Shown here: in pieces, positions 8,751-19,803 of the stretch
Position numbering within the stretch: the first letter of the stretch is position 1
How the letters are laid out: each line of letters opens with the position of its first letter
Source of the DNA: Ureaplasma sp.
GTDB taxonomy: Bacteria > Bacillota_I > Bacilli_A > Mycoplasmatales > Mycoplasmoidaceae
Assembly: GCA_020024775.1 (NCBI GenBank)
Contig: JAHHTF010000004.1
Coordinates: 1 to 42,756, forward strand
DNA length: 42,756 nt
Direction: 5' to 3'
Notes under the pieces: model-generated
Told to the model about the DNA's origin: nothing
What the model saw: the letters and a program-made list of their open reading frames with translations, nothing else
The model's database searches: none
Program-made: the position numbers and the translations under genes

Positions 8751-9521
8751 CTAATCCTTTCTAGAAAACATCAATCTATCAAAGATTAATGTTTTGTTTA
8801 AGTTCAATTCAATGTCTGGTCTAATGTCATAAATTGTTTTAGTTAAATCATCATGATTAAATGAGAGTAATAATTCAAAGATGAAATCAATTTCTTTATA
8901 TGAGAATGATTTGAATTCATCTCATAACTTTTTATAATCTTTTGAAGTATTGAAATTATCTGCAAATCATAAGATTTTTTTTGCATTGTCTGAAACTAAA
9001 AAATCTTGAACAAATTGATCTGCTTTGAAATAATTAATCAATTGATTATCATATTTGATTCATTCTTTATTCTTACAAGTATAAGGGGTTGAATCATCTG
9101 AAATTTCAAAGAACATTAATCTACTTAGAATTGTTGGTAAGATTTTGTTTTGATCTGAACATGAGAAAAATGCATAAACATTTTTTGGTGGATTCTCAAT
9201 AAACTTAAGTAATGAGTTTTGGATAATATTAGATGTTTTATCAATGTTATAAATAACATAAAACTTTAATCCAATTTCTTCTAAACTCGGACCTTCTAAT
9301 CTATTTTGAAGATTCAAGATTGCTTCTTTATTTAAATTATTACCATCTAATATAATCAAGTCTAAATATGTGTTAGTATTAAGTTTATTAATCATTCTTT
9401 CTTTAATAGAAACATCACAATTATAAGTTAATACAACATCAATCATTGTTGTAATCAAGTGATGTTGTATATTAGTATGATTTGCTTTAATTAAAACTGG
9501 AGTATTATTAATTAATTTCAT
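8751..9521 (-). CDS. holB: DNA polymerase III delta' subunit
   Basis: Clamp-loader subunit that helps open and place the sliding clamp. The 256-residue protein has the AAA+ core pattern: DGNNLNKEAILNLQNRL, then YVIYNIDKTSNIIQNSLLKFIENPP (the Walker B-region helix and linker typical of delta'), followed by FFSCSDQNKILPTILSRLMFFE. The P-loop is missing, as is usual for delta', and the SRC motif ends in SRL, so the Cys is not kept. Start ATG 9521 overlaps the end of tmk by 10 nt. One TGA-Trp lies after KNKE. The C-terminal third is Leu/Phe/Asp-rich and poorly conserved, as in other mollicutes. It ends 4 nt before mnmE. Confidence 0.9.
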
Positions 9522-10174
9522 ATTTTATTTAAGTGATTTAAGATTTCTTCTAAAATTTCTTCTTGCGTTCTAGAAGCATCAATAACCTTTATTCTATTAG
9601 GATTATCTGCTGCTAATGATAAATAAACTTGTCTAACATTTTCAAAATACTGATCAGGATTTCTATCTAATCAATTTTCTTCATCTCTTCCATTTAATCT
9701 TTTGTTAGCTTCACTAACTGAAATATCTAAATAGAAAGTAATGTGAGGAACAAAATTATTTGTTGCTCAAGCATTGATTAATTTAATAGTATTTTCTAAC
9801 TCAATGTTTCTAACTGGATTATCTTTGTTAGTTGATTGGTAAGCAACTGATGAATCCACAAAACGATCTGAGATAACAATGTTGTTAAGTTCTAAATTTG
9901 GTTGTATTGTTTTTGAACAGTGAACTGTTCTTGAAGATGCAAATAACATGATTTGGGTTTTCAAATCAATGTCAGGAGAAGTTAAAATTAAATGTCTAAC
10001 ATTCTCTGCAAACTCATTGTTTAATCCACCTGGTTCTCTTGTTAAGATTACATCATTGTAATTAATTTGTTTTTGTGCAATTAAGTCTTTAATTGATTTA
10101 GCTAATAATTGTGAGACAGTCGATTTTCCTGAACCGTCAATTCCTTCTAATGAAATAAATAAACCTTTTTCCAA
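9512..10174 (-). CDS. tmk: thymidylate kinase, TTG start
   Basis: Phosphorylates dTMP to dTDP. The 220-residue protein carries the P-loop LEGIDGSGKSTVSQLL at about 8-23, the TREPGG (DRE-type) motif, and SDRFVDSSVAYQ, the thymidine-binding motif. No ATG is available at the 5' end; the start must be TTG 10174, placed 7 nt after a strong GGAGG (10182-10186). Near the 3' end TGA at 9518-9520 is Trp; the frame then reads Asn and stops at TAA 9512-9514, so it overlaps holB by 10 nt. Under the standard code this would be a simple ATGA stop-start junction, an easy annotation error. It lies 35 nt after serS. Confidence 0.93.
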
Positions 10175-10181
10175 AATGAAA

Positions 10182-10186
10182 CCTCC
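10182..10186 (-). promoter_or_regulatory. tmk: strong ribosome binding site that fixes a TTG start for tmk
   Basis: GGAGG on the minus strand, 7 nt before TTG 10174. There is no ATG or GTG at suitable spacing, and the thymidylate kinase N-terminus begins a few codons later, so TTG is the only sensible start. Confidence 0.8.
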
Positions 10187-10209
10187 TACAATTATTAGTT
10201 AAGAATTAA

Positions 10210-11478
10210 TTATTTTAAAAATTCAATATTGTTTAAATATGGTCTAAGTGCTTCAGGCACTTTAATTGAACCATCTTTTTGTTGATAGTTTTCTACAACT
10301 GCAGCTCATAGTCTATCAATTGCTAAACTACTACCATTTAGTGTATGAACTAATACACTCTTATCATCAATTTTAGTTCTTACTTTAGCTCTGTTAGCTT
10401 GGAAGTCTAAACAGTTAGAACATGATGAAATTTCTTTATATTCATTGTATGATGGTAATCATACTTCTAAGTCGAAAGTTTTTGCACTACTGAATCCAGT
10501 ATCACCTGTACAAAGTAGTAATCTTCTATATGGTAAATTTAATTTTTCTAAAATAGTTTCTGCACATCTTGTAATGTGTTCATGTTCTTCTCAAGATTTG
10601 CTTGGGTCTGTGAAACTAAATAATTCAACCTTAGAGAATTGGTGTTGTCTAATAACACCTCTTGTGTCTCTACCAGCACTTCCTGCTTCTGATCTGAAAC
10701 AATTTGTGTTAGCTGTATATCTACGAGGTAAATCATTAAAGTCAATGATTTCATTTGCATGCATGTTTAATAATTGAACTTCAGCAGTTGGAGATAAATA
10801 TTGGTTTTCTTCAACTTTAAATAAGTCTTCTGCAAATTTAGGTAATTGACCACAATTATACAATAAATCTGAGTTCAATAAAACTGGTGGAAGAATTAAA
10901 TCAAATCCGAATTCTTTGTTATTATCCATACAGAATCTTTGTAACGCAAAATATAAATCTGCACCTTTTTTAGTATAGATAATATATCTAGCTCCAAAGA
11001 TTTTAGATGATCTATCAAAATCAATTAATTCGTTTTGTCTAGCTAAGTCTCAGTGAGCAAGTGGTTCAAAACTAAATTTAGTTGGTTCAGAGAAATATTT
11101 TTGTGGGACATTAAATGTTTCATCTTTCCCAACCACAACTGATGGATCACAAACATTAGGAACATTTAAAATTAATGTTAATAATTCATTTTCTTTATTT
11201 TTTAATTCTGAATCATATTTTTCTAATTCTGAATTTAAGCTAGCAACTTGTTTTTTAACTTCTTCAGCTTTCTTTAATTCTTTTTTACCCATTAAAATTC
11301 CAATTTCTTTAGATAACAAGTTTTTATCTTTTGAAATTGTTTCAACCTTAACTTTTAAATCTCTGATTTCAATATCTAGATTATAGATAGTATCAATTGT
11401 TGCTGCATTAAAATTCTTTTCAGTTAATTGTTTTTTAATTTGGTCTTTATTGTTTCTTATCAAATTTAAATTTAACAT
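10210..11478 (-). CDS. serS: seryl-tRNA synthetase
   Basis: Class II synthetase that charges tRNA-Ser. The 422-residue length is typical. Residues 1-105 form the long antiparallel coiled coil that grips the tRNA long arm (rich in Lys, Glu and Leu, with NLIRNNKDQIKKQL at the start). Motif 2 is visible as CFRSEAGSAGRDTRGVIRQHQF, and motif 3 as LNGSSLAIDRLWAAVVENYQ near the end; most SerRS have NGSGLAVGR there, so S and D replace two usual residues. TAEVQL and FDLEVWLP, parts of the serine pocket, are kept. Trp codons are TGA. A good site (AAGGAGC) precedes the ATG. It follows smpB by 19 nt. Confidence 0.96.
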
Positions 11479-11497
11479 AATAAGCTCCTTGTATTAA

Positions 11498-11932
11498 TTA
11501 ATACATGTATTTAATTTGTTTCTTTTGATCTTTTTCTTTAAGATCTTGACGTTTATCGTAAAGTTTTTTACCTCTTGCGATGCCTATCTGCATTTTAATT
11601 TTACCACTTTTTCAATATGCTTTAATAGGTACAATTGTCATTCCATCTTTTTTTTGCATAAAATCAATTTTTAATATTTCTTTTTTATGCATTAATAGTT
11701 TTTTGTTTCTTAAAGGATCTGTGTTGAATTGATTTCCTTCGAAGTATGGACTGATGTGCATATTCAACACATACATTTCACCTTTTGAAATATTAATATA
11801 TGATTCATTGATTGAAGCTTGAGATCTTGAAACTGATTTAACTTCTGTTCCTTTTAAAACTAAACCAGCTTCGAATGTTTCTAGGATTTCATAGTTTCTA
11901 TGAGCATTTTTATTAGTAATTAATATTTTCAT
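11498..11932 (-). CDS. smpB: SsrA-binding protein SmpB
   Basis: Binds tmRNA and delivers it to stalled ribosomes. The 144-residue protein has the family start (NKNAHRNYEILETFEAGLVLKGTEVKS), with the KGTEVKS block at about 27-33, then the MHISPYFEGNQFNTDPLRNKKLL stretch, and a Lys-rich C-terminal tail (GKKLYDKRQDLKEKDQKK) that enters the mRNA channel. One TGA-Trp lies at KAYW. AGGAGG precedes the ATG, in the 9-nt gap after rnr; the secG-rnr-smpB order is widely conserved in Gram-positive relatives. The tmRNA gene itself is not in this window. Confidence 0.96.
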
Positions 11933-11941
11933 AAAAACCTC

Positions 11942-14098
11942 CTAAGCTAATGCAAAATCAATTTTTCTTGTTTTCTTATCTGATGATACTAATTTTACTT
12001 TAACCCTTTGCCCTAAGGTAAAGAATTGATTAGAGTTTTTAGCTGATAATACCATTGTATCTGCATCAAACACATAATAATCATTTGTTAGTGAACTAAT
12101 TGGAACTAATCCTTCAACACAATTATCAAGTGCTACAAAGAAACCAAAGGATGTTACAGTTGAGATTGTTGCATTATAAATATGACCAACATAGTTTTCC
12201 ATGTATTCAGCCATCTTATAAGCCATTGCTTCACGTTCTAATGAAACAGCTGCAATTTCTTTATTATTACATTCTTCACATATTTGTTCTAATTCGGATT
12301 CTAATTGATGTCTTTGTTCATTACTGAATTTTTCTTTTGCAAAAATAAACATTCAAAAAATTCTATGAACAATTAAGTCTGAATATCTTCTAATCGGAGA
12401 AGTAAAGTGAGTATAATCTTGTAAAGCTAATCCGAAGTGACCAATATTATTTGTTGCATAACTCGCTTTAGACATTGACATCAATAACATTAGATTTAAG
12501 ATATCAAATAATGGATGTTCTCTATTACTTTCAACTAAATAAGAAATATCTTTTTGGGTTAGTTCAGTATCTGATATTGAGCTAACTCCTTTGAATTGCA
12601 TCTTGATTAATTCTGTTTTTAGTTTTTTGATTTTAGTTAAATCAGGCTTCTCATGAATTCTGTAAATAAAAGGAAGTTTTTGTTGAATAGCAATTTTAGT
12701 AACTGCTTCATTACAAATAACCATGAAGTCTTCAATTAACTTTTGAGCATCTTTTCTTTCTTTGATTACAATATCAATTGGTTTACCATTATCATCACAA
12801 ATAATTGTTGGTTCTTTGATATCTAATTCAACATAACCTTTTTCTGTTTTGTTAGCTCTAATAACTTTAAACAGTTCTCTTGCATATGTTAGTTGTTGTT
12901 TCAATGAATCAGATCAATTTGTTTCTTTACCTTTATAAAAATCATTAACAGCATCATAAGATAATTTGAATTTACTATTAATAACTGCAGGAGTTAAATT
13001 AGATTTTTCAATCTCTCCTGATTTTGCATTAACTTCAATTTCACAAGCTAAACAAAATCTATCTGTTGATTCATTTAAAGAACAAATGTTGTTTGATAAT
13101 TGATGATGCAACATGGGAAGTACTCTATCTGGTAAATAAACAGAAGTACATTTAGAATATGCATCTAAATCAATATCTGATTTGTTATGAACATAATAAG
13201 AAACATCAGCAATACATACTGTTAATAAATAATTTCCATTACCCAGTTTTTCAACACAAACAGCATCATCCATATCTTTTGAACCTTCTGGGTCAATCGA
13301 TACTACTTGTTTGTTTCTTAAATCTTTTCTGATGGATTTATCATAATCAGTAAAATTAAAATCAATCTTTTGCGAGACTGTTTTAATTTCTTCTGGAAAA
13401 TCTAATGCAAAACCTGAATCTAAAATAATTGCATCAATATCAGTACCCTTAGCATCAATTGAACCAATTGTTTTTTCATAAACGAAATAACCTTTTTTGT
13501 TTTGAATCTTTTTTAATTTAACTAAGATTCTTGTTGGTTCATGAACTTTGATTTCAGAGTCTAAAATTGGTGATGGATAAAATTTTGGGTCATCAATACT
13601 AAAGTTTCCTTTTTGATCAATGACTGCTGAGAAACTAGTTTTTGTTCTTTCAATAATTTTAAGAACTCTTCCATAATCTAGTTCATCTTCTTTATCTTTA
13701 GTTGGTTTTAATAATTTAGCAACCAATACTCTATCTTTTAAGATTGCTTCTTTTAAATCATTGTATTGAATATAGAAAGTTACTCTTTCATTATTCTCAT
13801 TATAGTATGTAGCAAAACCATTCAAAGAATTGTTAATATTAGTGATTTCACACTCATAATATTGAGAATCATCTTGGGAGTATTCAATATAATCAAGTAA
13901 ATACTTTCCAAAATGATTTTTTCTAATGTATCTAAATTCTTCTAAATAATCTATAGCTTTATAAATATCGTTTTTTCTAACTTCTGGGTTAGAGTCTTTT
14001 ATCTTTTTAATAATAATCCCAGCAGGAACTGGTCTATTATTTTCTTGTTTAATCGTATCAAGGACATATTTTTGAGCTGTTTCAATATATTTGTTCAT
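11942..14098 (-). CDS. rnr: ribonuclease R
   Basis: A processive 3'-5' exoribonuclease of the RNB family that degrades structured RNA and helps tmRNA-linked decay; in mollicutes it is thought to be the only such exonuclease. The 718 residues show an N-terminal winged-helix-like part (1-70), cold-shock domains, the RNB catalytic core with DPEGSKDMDDAV at 269-280 (the Asp cluster holding magnesium), HFTSPIRRYSDLIVHRIF, and a C-terminal S1 domain (about 640-718, with GHIYNATISTVTSFGFFVAL). Two TGA-Trp codons split it under the standard code. The ATG overlaps the secG stop by one base. smpB follows after 9 nt, fitting joint function in ribosome rescue. Confidence 0.96.
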
Positions 14099-14334
14099 TA
14101 GCTCTTAACCACAAAATGGACTATTAAAACAATAATGATTAACACTATTGATAATATGAACATCAATATCTGGAAAAACTTTATGATCCCTCTATCTTTG
14201 GTTTTTCTAAAGATTTCAAGATCTTGACCTGATAAATTCGTTAAACCTGAACTTGTACCAGTTTTAGATAAAATTAGTCCAATAATGAAACAAAGTATCG
14301 CAAGTATTGAACATACAATTACTACAGCTAACAT
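14098..14334 (-). CDS. secG: preprotein translocase subunit SecG
   Basis: A 78-residue protein with two membrane segments (residues 2-24 and about 52-74) joined by a polar loop containing GTSSGLTNLSGQD, the layout of SecG. It assists SecYE in protein export. AAAGGAG lies about 7 nt before the ATG, and a TATAAT box further up makes it the first gene of the long transcript through rnr, smpB, serS, tmk, holB, mnmE and tatD. The stop overlaps the rnr start. The loop lacks strong signature residues, so the call rests on size, topology and position. Confidence 0.88.
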   Translation of the reverse strand: MLAVVIVCSILAILCFIIGLILSKTGTSSGLTNLSGQDLEIFRKTKDRGIIKFFQILMFILSIVLIIIVLIVHFVVKS

Positions 14335-14360
14335 AATCTTCTCCTTTTAACAATGTTAAT

Positions 14361-14366
14361 ATTATA
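14361..14366 (-). promoter_or_regulatory. -10 box for the secG-rnr-smpB-serS-tmk-holB-mnmE-tatD operon
   Basis: TATAAT in an AT-rich gap, about 27 nt before the secG start, with a Shine-Dalgarno site (AAAGGAG) between. No clear -35 box. No terminator is seen between the preceding gene and this point. Confidence 0.55.
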
Positions 14367-14394
14367 TAATATTAAATTTTAATCACAATATAAG

Positions 14395-14841
14395 TTATAG
14401 CTTTCTAATTAAATTTATTAGTTTATCCAAGAACTTAGTTGTAAACAAATCATCCTTTAAAACACTTTGAGCTTTTTTAAATATTTTACTTGCCATATTT
14501 AAATTAATAATATTCTCAAGTGTTTTTTGATTTGCTCATAAAACAATAATGCTATATTTTAAATTTATTGAATTTGATTTTAAAAAACTTACAAAAGATG
14601 ATAAATCTGTTTCTTTGATATTATCAAGACAAAAGAAACAAATATTAATAATATCTTTATGGTTTGTTGTAATGTTGTGGTTTAGTGTATTTAAAACAAA
14701 AGCATCTTTATTATTTGGTAATTTAAATTCTTCCCTATCAACAATAAATGTATCTGTGATTTTATCTAGTTGGATTTTAAAGTTGTTTGAAAATGCATTA
14801 ATATCTAACTTGTTTTCAAAATTAAATAAATTGATTAACAT
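14395..14841 (-). CDS. unknown protein encoded downstream of rsmG
   Basis: Encodes 148 residues, with one TGA-Trp in IIVLWANQ. Not recognised. The protein is hydrophilic with alternating Leu/Ile/Asn; the middle (INICFFCLDNIKETDLSSFVSFL and NLKYSIIVLW) looks like alternating strands and helices of a small alpha/beta fold, and the last 40 residues are basic and helical. There is no signal peptide or membrane segment. It starts 6 nt after the rsmG stop, so it is the third gene of an mnmG-rsmG unit; M. genitalium also has a short unknown gene next to its gidA-gidB pair, as I recall (MG381), which may or may not be the same. Its reading frame is clean and it is likely real. Confidence 0.65.
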
Positions 14842-14847
14842 AATAAA

Positions 14848-15549
14848 CTATTTGATTAATTTGTTTCATTCTCTAGGAAATTCAGAAGGTGTTGGTTTTG
14901 TTTTTTGAAACACAAGAATATTATTTTGTTTTTCATTATAAACATATGAAAATGTATTAATTAATTTCAAATGTGCTTTTGCAATAATCATTTCTGCATT
15001 CAATAATTCTTCATTATATTTAACAGATTTAGGTTGAATAATTAATCCATTGATTTTTGCATAACCAACTGATAACTCTAAAATGTTTTTTAATTCTGAA
15101 ACTGCTCTTGATGTTACATAATCATATTTTTCATAATAGTTATTATTTCTAATAAAGACTTCAGCACGGTCATTAATAACATCAATGTTTTCTAAATTTA
15201 ATTCTTTAATAACTGTTGTTAAGAAATTACATTTTTTTGTATTTGATTCTAATAAAGAAACTTTTAATTCTGGATAAACAATTTTCAGAATAATTCCTGG
15301 AATTCCAGATCCAGTTCCGATATCTAATAGACTTTGATTAGACTCAGGATTAAAATTAATTTCTTTAAATGGTAAGATTGATTCCATAAAGAAAGAATCA
15401 TAAATGATATCTTCTGCATCTAATCTTGTTAAATTAAATTGCTTATTATAAGTTTGGATCAATGATTTATAAGCTAATAATTGATTAACTTGGTTATCAT
15501 TGATTTTTAATTCATTCTTACAAAATTCAATAAAATCTGTTTTATTCAT
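14848..15549 (-). CDS. rsmG: 16S rRNA (guanine-N7) methyltransferase RsmG (GidB)
   Basis: Methylates G527 of 16S rRNA using S-adenosylmethionine. The 233-residue protein has FNLTRL before the fold (about 37-42), the cofactor loop LLDIGTGSGIPGIILKI at about 73-89, LLESNTKKCNFL (motif II), and VTSRAVSELKNILEL with the conserved SRA segment. The last codons read through a TGA-Trp (REWNKLIK) to TAG. The start overlaps the mnmG stop by 8 nt, the classic gidA-gidB pairing. Loss of this enzyme in other bacteria gives low-level streptomycin resistance. Confidence 0.96.
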
Positions 15550-17416
15550 TTTTATTACTTTCTATATAGTATTTAATCTTAGCAATATCATTTAAAGTGA
15601 TTCCTGAAATTCTTGAGGCTTGATCTAAATTTAATGGTTTGATCTTATTTAATTTTTCTCTAGCTTCAATGGAAATGTTAGGAATGATTTTATAGTCTTG
15701 GATATTAGATAAATCAATTCTTTCTATCTTTTGAAGTTTCTTGATATTTTCTTCTTGGTTTTTAATATAACCTTCGAATTTAATTCGAATTGATAAATCA
15801 TCAATTCATAATCAATTACATACAAGTTTCTTTAACTCTGGAATTGATTTAATTAATTCTGATAATTCAACTTCTGGACGTTTCACATAATCATATAATG
15901 TTTGGTTAGTCTTTAGATTGTTTTGTTTTAAATGAGGAATTTGACCAACTGTTTTAGATTTTAAATATCTAATAATACTTTCAAACATTTGTTGTTTTTT
16001 ATGAAATAGTTTTCAGTTCTTTTTAGTAACTAATCCAATCTCATAACCATATTTCATTAATCTATCAGTGGCATTATCATTTCTTAAAAACAAACGATGT
16101 TCAGCTCTAGATGTTAATAATCTATAGGGTTCTGAAATCCCTTTTGTAACAATATCATCAATCATTACCCCAATATAAGCTTCTTGTCTGCTCAATATTA
16201 ATGGTTCTTTATGATTGATATAATTAAAGGAATTTATTCCTGCAATTAATCCTTGTGCTGCAGCTTCTTCATATCCACTTGTACCATTAATTTGACCAGC
16301 AAAAAATAAACCATTAATCTTTTTAGACATTAATGATAAATTCAATTGCGTTGGATCAATTGCATCATATTCAATTGCATAAGCATATTTCTTGATGACA
16401 CAATCTTTCAGTCCTGGTAAACTACGTACCATAATTTCTTGGATCTCTTTTGGCATGGAAGTACTAAACCCACCCAAGTAAATTGTGTCTAAATATCTTG
16501 ATTCAGGTTCAATAAAAATTTGGTGTCTTTCTTTATCTGAGAACTTAACAATTTTATCTTCAATACTTGGACAATATCTTGGACCAATACTTTTAATGTT
16601 TCCAGAATACATTGCAGACTTGTCTAAGTTTTCTCGAATAATATTATGAGTTTCTTCAGTAGTGTGAACAATATAACAAGGAAGTTGTTTATTGAAATCT
16701 AAAAAGTATTTGCCAAAATTAGTAAAGCTTAATTTCTTGTTTGTCCCTGGTTCTAATTGTAGGTTTGTATAATCAATTGAATCTCTTAGGATTCTAGCAG
16801 GTGTTCCTGTTTTTAATCTAATTAAATCAAATCCAAGATTTCTTAGATTATCAGATAGATTACTTGCAAATTCTAAACCATTTGGTCCTTCTTTTTTTTG
16901 TACCATTCCACAATGAGTAATAGAGTTTAAATAAGTTCCTGATGTTACAATAACAACTTTAGCAAAATATTTTTCATTATTAATCAAAGCGCCAATTACT
17001 TTTTGATCTTCAACTAAAATCTCTTGAACTTCAGCAATCTTTAGTTCAAGGTTTTTTTGCTTCTTAATTTGTTTTGTAAATCAAGCTGAATATGTTACTT
17101 TATCAATTTGTGCTCTTAAAGCCCAAACCCCTGGACCTTTAGATGAATTTAATAGTTTCATTTGTAATTGGTTTTTATCAGCTGCAATTGCTTGCATACC
17201 ACCTAAAGCATCAATCTCACGAGTAACCACACCTTTAGCAGGTCCTCCGATTGATGGATTACAAGGAGTTAAACCAATACTGTTAGGATTTAATGTAACC
17301 AATAAAGTTTTAAGTTTTAATTTAGCACAACAGAATGCAGTTTCTAGTCCTGCATGTCCTGCTCCTACAATAATAACATCATATTCATTCTTATTCTTTT
17401 TGTTCTTTATACTCAT
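15542..17416 (-). CDS. mnmG: tRNA U34 modification enzyme MnmG (GidA)
   Basis: FAD-dependent partner of MnmE in U34 modification of tRNA. The 624 residues contain the dinucleotide-binding motif VGAGHAGLE at 17-25, the GidA signature block GGPAKGVVTREIDALGG, GTPARI, GPRYCPSIEDK and the second signature FAGQINGTSGYEEAAAQGL. The C-terminal helical domain, which contacts MnmE, ends at TAA 15542-15544. Three or more Trp codons are TGA. Only 15 nt separate its start from the T-run of the upstream peroxiredoxin terminator, leaving no room for a normal promoter, so expression probably relies on read-through. AGGA precedes the ATG. Confidence 0.97.
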
Positions 17417-17431
17417 ATTATTTCCTATTAC

Positions 17432-17459
17432 ATAAAAAATAGGGACAAACCATTGTCCC
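17432..17459 (-). terminator. terminator after the peroxiredoxin gene
   Basis: A perfect 7-bp stem GGGACAA/TTGTCCC with a 4-nt loop followed by TATTTTTT on the minus strand. It lies 17 nt after the peroxiredoxin stop and immediately before mnmG, so it is likely leaky or acts as an attenuator. Confidence 0.75.
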
Positions 17460-17475
17460 TGTTAATTAAAAACAA

Positions 17476-18072
17476 TTATAATTCTTTGCTATTGTTTTTT
17501 AAGAAATCTTTTACACCGTCTGGTGTAGCTTTCATAGCTTTTTTACCTTTGTGTCAGTTGGCTGGACAAACTTCTCCATGTTCTTTAACAAAGTTTAATG
17601 CGCTTGCTGTTCTGATTGTTTCATCAACATTTCTACCTAATGGTAAGTCATTGATAGTAGCATGTCTTACAGTCATTTTTTCATCAATAATGAATGTAGC
17701 TCTTAAAGCAACTGCATCATCAAATAAGATGTCTAAGTTTCTTGCTAATTCTTTTTTAATATCAGAAATTAATGGATATTGAATTTGTCCAATTCCACCT
17801 TCTGCTACTGGAGTGTTTTTTCAAGCTAAGTGTGAGAATTCATTATCTGTAGAACATCCGATTACTGAATATCCTAATTCTTTGAATTCAGCTAATTTGT
17901 GGTCAAAAGCGATAATTTCTGTTGGACAAACGAAAGTAAAATCTTTTGGATAAAAGAATAATACAGCTCCGTTTTTAGAAAGTAATGATTTAAAAGAAAC
18001 ATTTTCTTTGATTGAATTTTTTTCATCAACAATTGTTACTTTAAAATCTTCAATTTGTTTTGTTACGATCAT
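17476..18072 (-). CDS. typical 2-Cys peroxiredoxin (AhpC/Prx1 family)
   Basis: A thiol peroxidase reducing hydrogen peroxide and organic peroxides. The 198-residue protein has the peroxidatic Cys49 in DFTFVCPTE, the conserved Arg/Trp context downstream (ALRATFIIDE), and the resolving Cys169 in GEVCPANW, so it is the typical two-cysteine class. The C-terminal YF helix seen in sensitive eukaryotic forms is absent; it ends in LKNNSKEL, suggesting a robust form. No ahpF is seen nearby, so thioredoxin is the probable electron donor. One TGA-Trp (HLAW). It has its own promoter and a terminator, with mnmG following. Mollicutes lack catalase, so this may be a main peroxide defence. Confidence 0.93.
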
Positions 18073-18115
18073 AATAAATATTATAATCCTCTCTTCATAT
18101 AAAACATTTATATAT

Positions 18116-18121
18116 ATTATA
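18116..18121 (-). promoter_or_regulatory. -10 box of the peroxiredoxin gene
   Basis: TATAAT directly after the T-run of the amt terminator and about 43 nt before the peroxiredoxin ATG. A GAGAGGA sequence lies between, but about 15 nt from the ATG, further than usual. No clear -35 box. Confidence 0.45.
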
Positions 18122-18153
18122 TAAAAAAATATACCAATTAATGGTATATTTTT
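18120..18153 (-). terminator. terminator after amt
   Basis: An 11-bp perfect stem AAAAATATACC/GGTATATTTTT with a 7-nt loop and continued T-run on the minus strand, 6 nt after the amt stop codon. Confidence 0.8.
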
Positions 18154-18159
18154 GTGGAA

Positions 18160-19767
18160 TTAATTTTTGATTTTATATTTTTTAAGTTGTTTATCAACGT
18201 TTTCTAAAATCATTTTGTATTCTTTACCTTGTTCCACTAATTGTGGTTCGTCAATAACACCATTTAAGATGTTTTCAACGTTATATTCTGAACCATAAGC
18301 TTCTTCATTGTGAACAACTGCATCTACACCTCTAATTTGTTCGTTGTCAGATAATTTACCTCTGAATACGTATCTAATTAGAGCGAATGAAATTAGAGTA
18401 ACAATTAATGTTCATGCAGCAATTACACCAACAGAAATTACTTGCATAATTAACATACCTAATGAGAAATATTGTTCAGTTGGACGAATAGCAATATTAG
18501 CTAAGTTTTTAGTTCCAAATGCTTCGTTAATGTTTGCTGGTAAAGCAGCTAAGTCTGGGTTAGCAGCTGCAGATACTAATAATGATAATCCGATTGCACC
18601 GATTACACCACCCATACCATGAATAGGTCATACTTCTAGAGCATCATCGAAGTGTGTATGGTGGTTAAGTTTAGCGAATCCATAACATAGAATAGCACCC
18701 ATAGCGATAATTGGAATAGAAACACCAATTGTTAAGAAACCAGCTGCTGGAGTAATTGTAGCTAATCCAGCTACAGCACCAGTAACAAGTCCAACGAATG
18801 AAACTTTACCTTTTCTAAAGATTGATTCAAGGATCAATCAACAAAGCATACCAATTGCCATTCCTAAGAATGTATTAACAAAGGCTTCGGTTCCAACAAG
18901 TGCAAATCTCTTAGTTATTGGTAACATCAAGTTAGATGCAACAGCTCCAGCAGCTTTAATGTCTGTTGGACTGATAGAACCATAAGCAGCTCCACCAGAG
19001 TTGAATCCAAATCAACCAAAGAATAAGATTGCAGCACCAATAGCAACTAATGGCATACTGTGTGGATTTGTTGATTCTTTTAATAGAATTTTTCTTCTAC
19101 CCAATACAATAACAGATCCAATAGCAGCGAATCCACAAGTAACGTGAATTACGATACCACCAGCTCAGTCTAATCCACCATATTGAGCTAATTGACCGCC
19201 ACCTCATAATCAGTGACAAGCTGGGATATAAATGAACACAGTGAATAAAATGTTGAATAAGATATATCCTCTTCATTTTAATCTATCAGCGAATGCCCCA
19301 ACTACTAAAGCAGGAGTAATAATTGCGAAAGATAATTGGAATAATCAGAACACGATGAACGGAACACCGGCTGCGATTGTAGTATTTACATACAATGTTG
19401 TTTTAGAGAAATCTGAGTTAAACAAGATATTTCTAAAGACAGCATATTGTCTACAATCCCCAATTACACCATATACACTAGGACCAAATGCTGCCCCAAA
19501 ACCGAATGTAATTCAAATAGCAGTTACAATTGCGGCTGAGACAAAACATTGCGCTAACATTGTTACAGCATTTTTTCTTCTTAACAAACCGCTATAGAAG
19601 AAAGCTAATCCTGGTAGCATGAATAATACTAATGCAGCAGAAATTGCTAACACGATTGTATTAGTCATGTTAATGTAATCACTACCAACTCCACCGTTAA
19701 TAATGTCTACTAAGACTTGTGTGTGGAGAGGTCCAGCACCGTTCGTAATGTCTACAAAATTTGACAT
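18160..19767 (-). CDS. amt: ammonium transporter, Amt family
   Basis: A membrane channel for ammonium/ammonia. The 535-residue protein has about eleven hydrophobic segments and family landmarks: FYSGLLRRKNAV after the first segment, GGLDWAGGIVIHVTCG with the first pore His at residue 208, and PIHGMGGVIGAIG with the second at residue 383. The C-terminal tail keeps the regulatory pattern as RGVDAVVHNEEAYG (usually GLDxxxHGExAY) and is extended by ~45 residues; E. coli AmtB is about 428. At least seven Trp codons are TGA. No glnK partner is next to it. It has a promoter and terminator of its own. Mollicutes have no ammonium-assimilation pathway I know of; Ureaplasma uses Amt with urease, but no urease gene is seen here. 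Confidence 0.93.
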
Positions 19768-19803
19768 AATTTACAAACCTCTTTTTTTATAATATATGCT
19801 TGA

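Noticed and set aside
19232..19597. 121-codon plus-strand frame inside amt
   Set aside because: Antisense shadow of the transporter's membrane helices; the minus frame has the family motifs.
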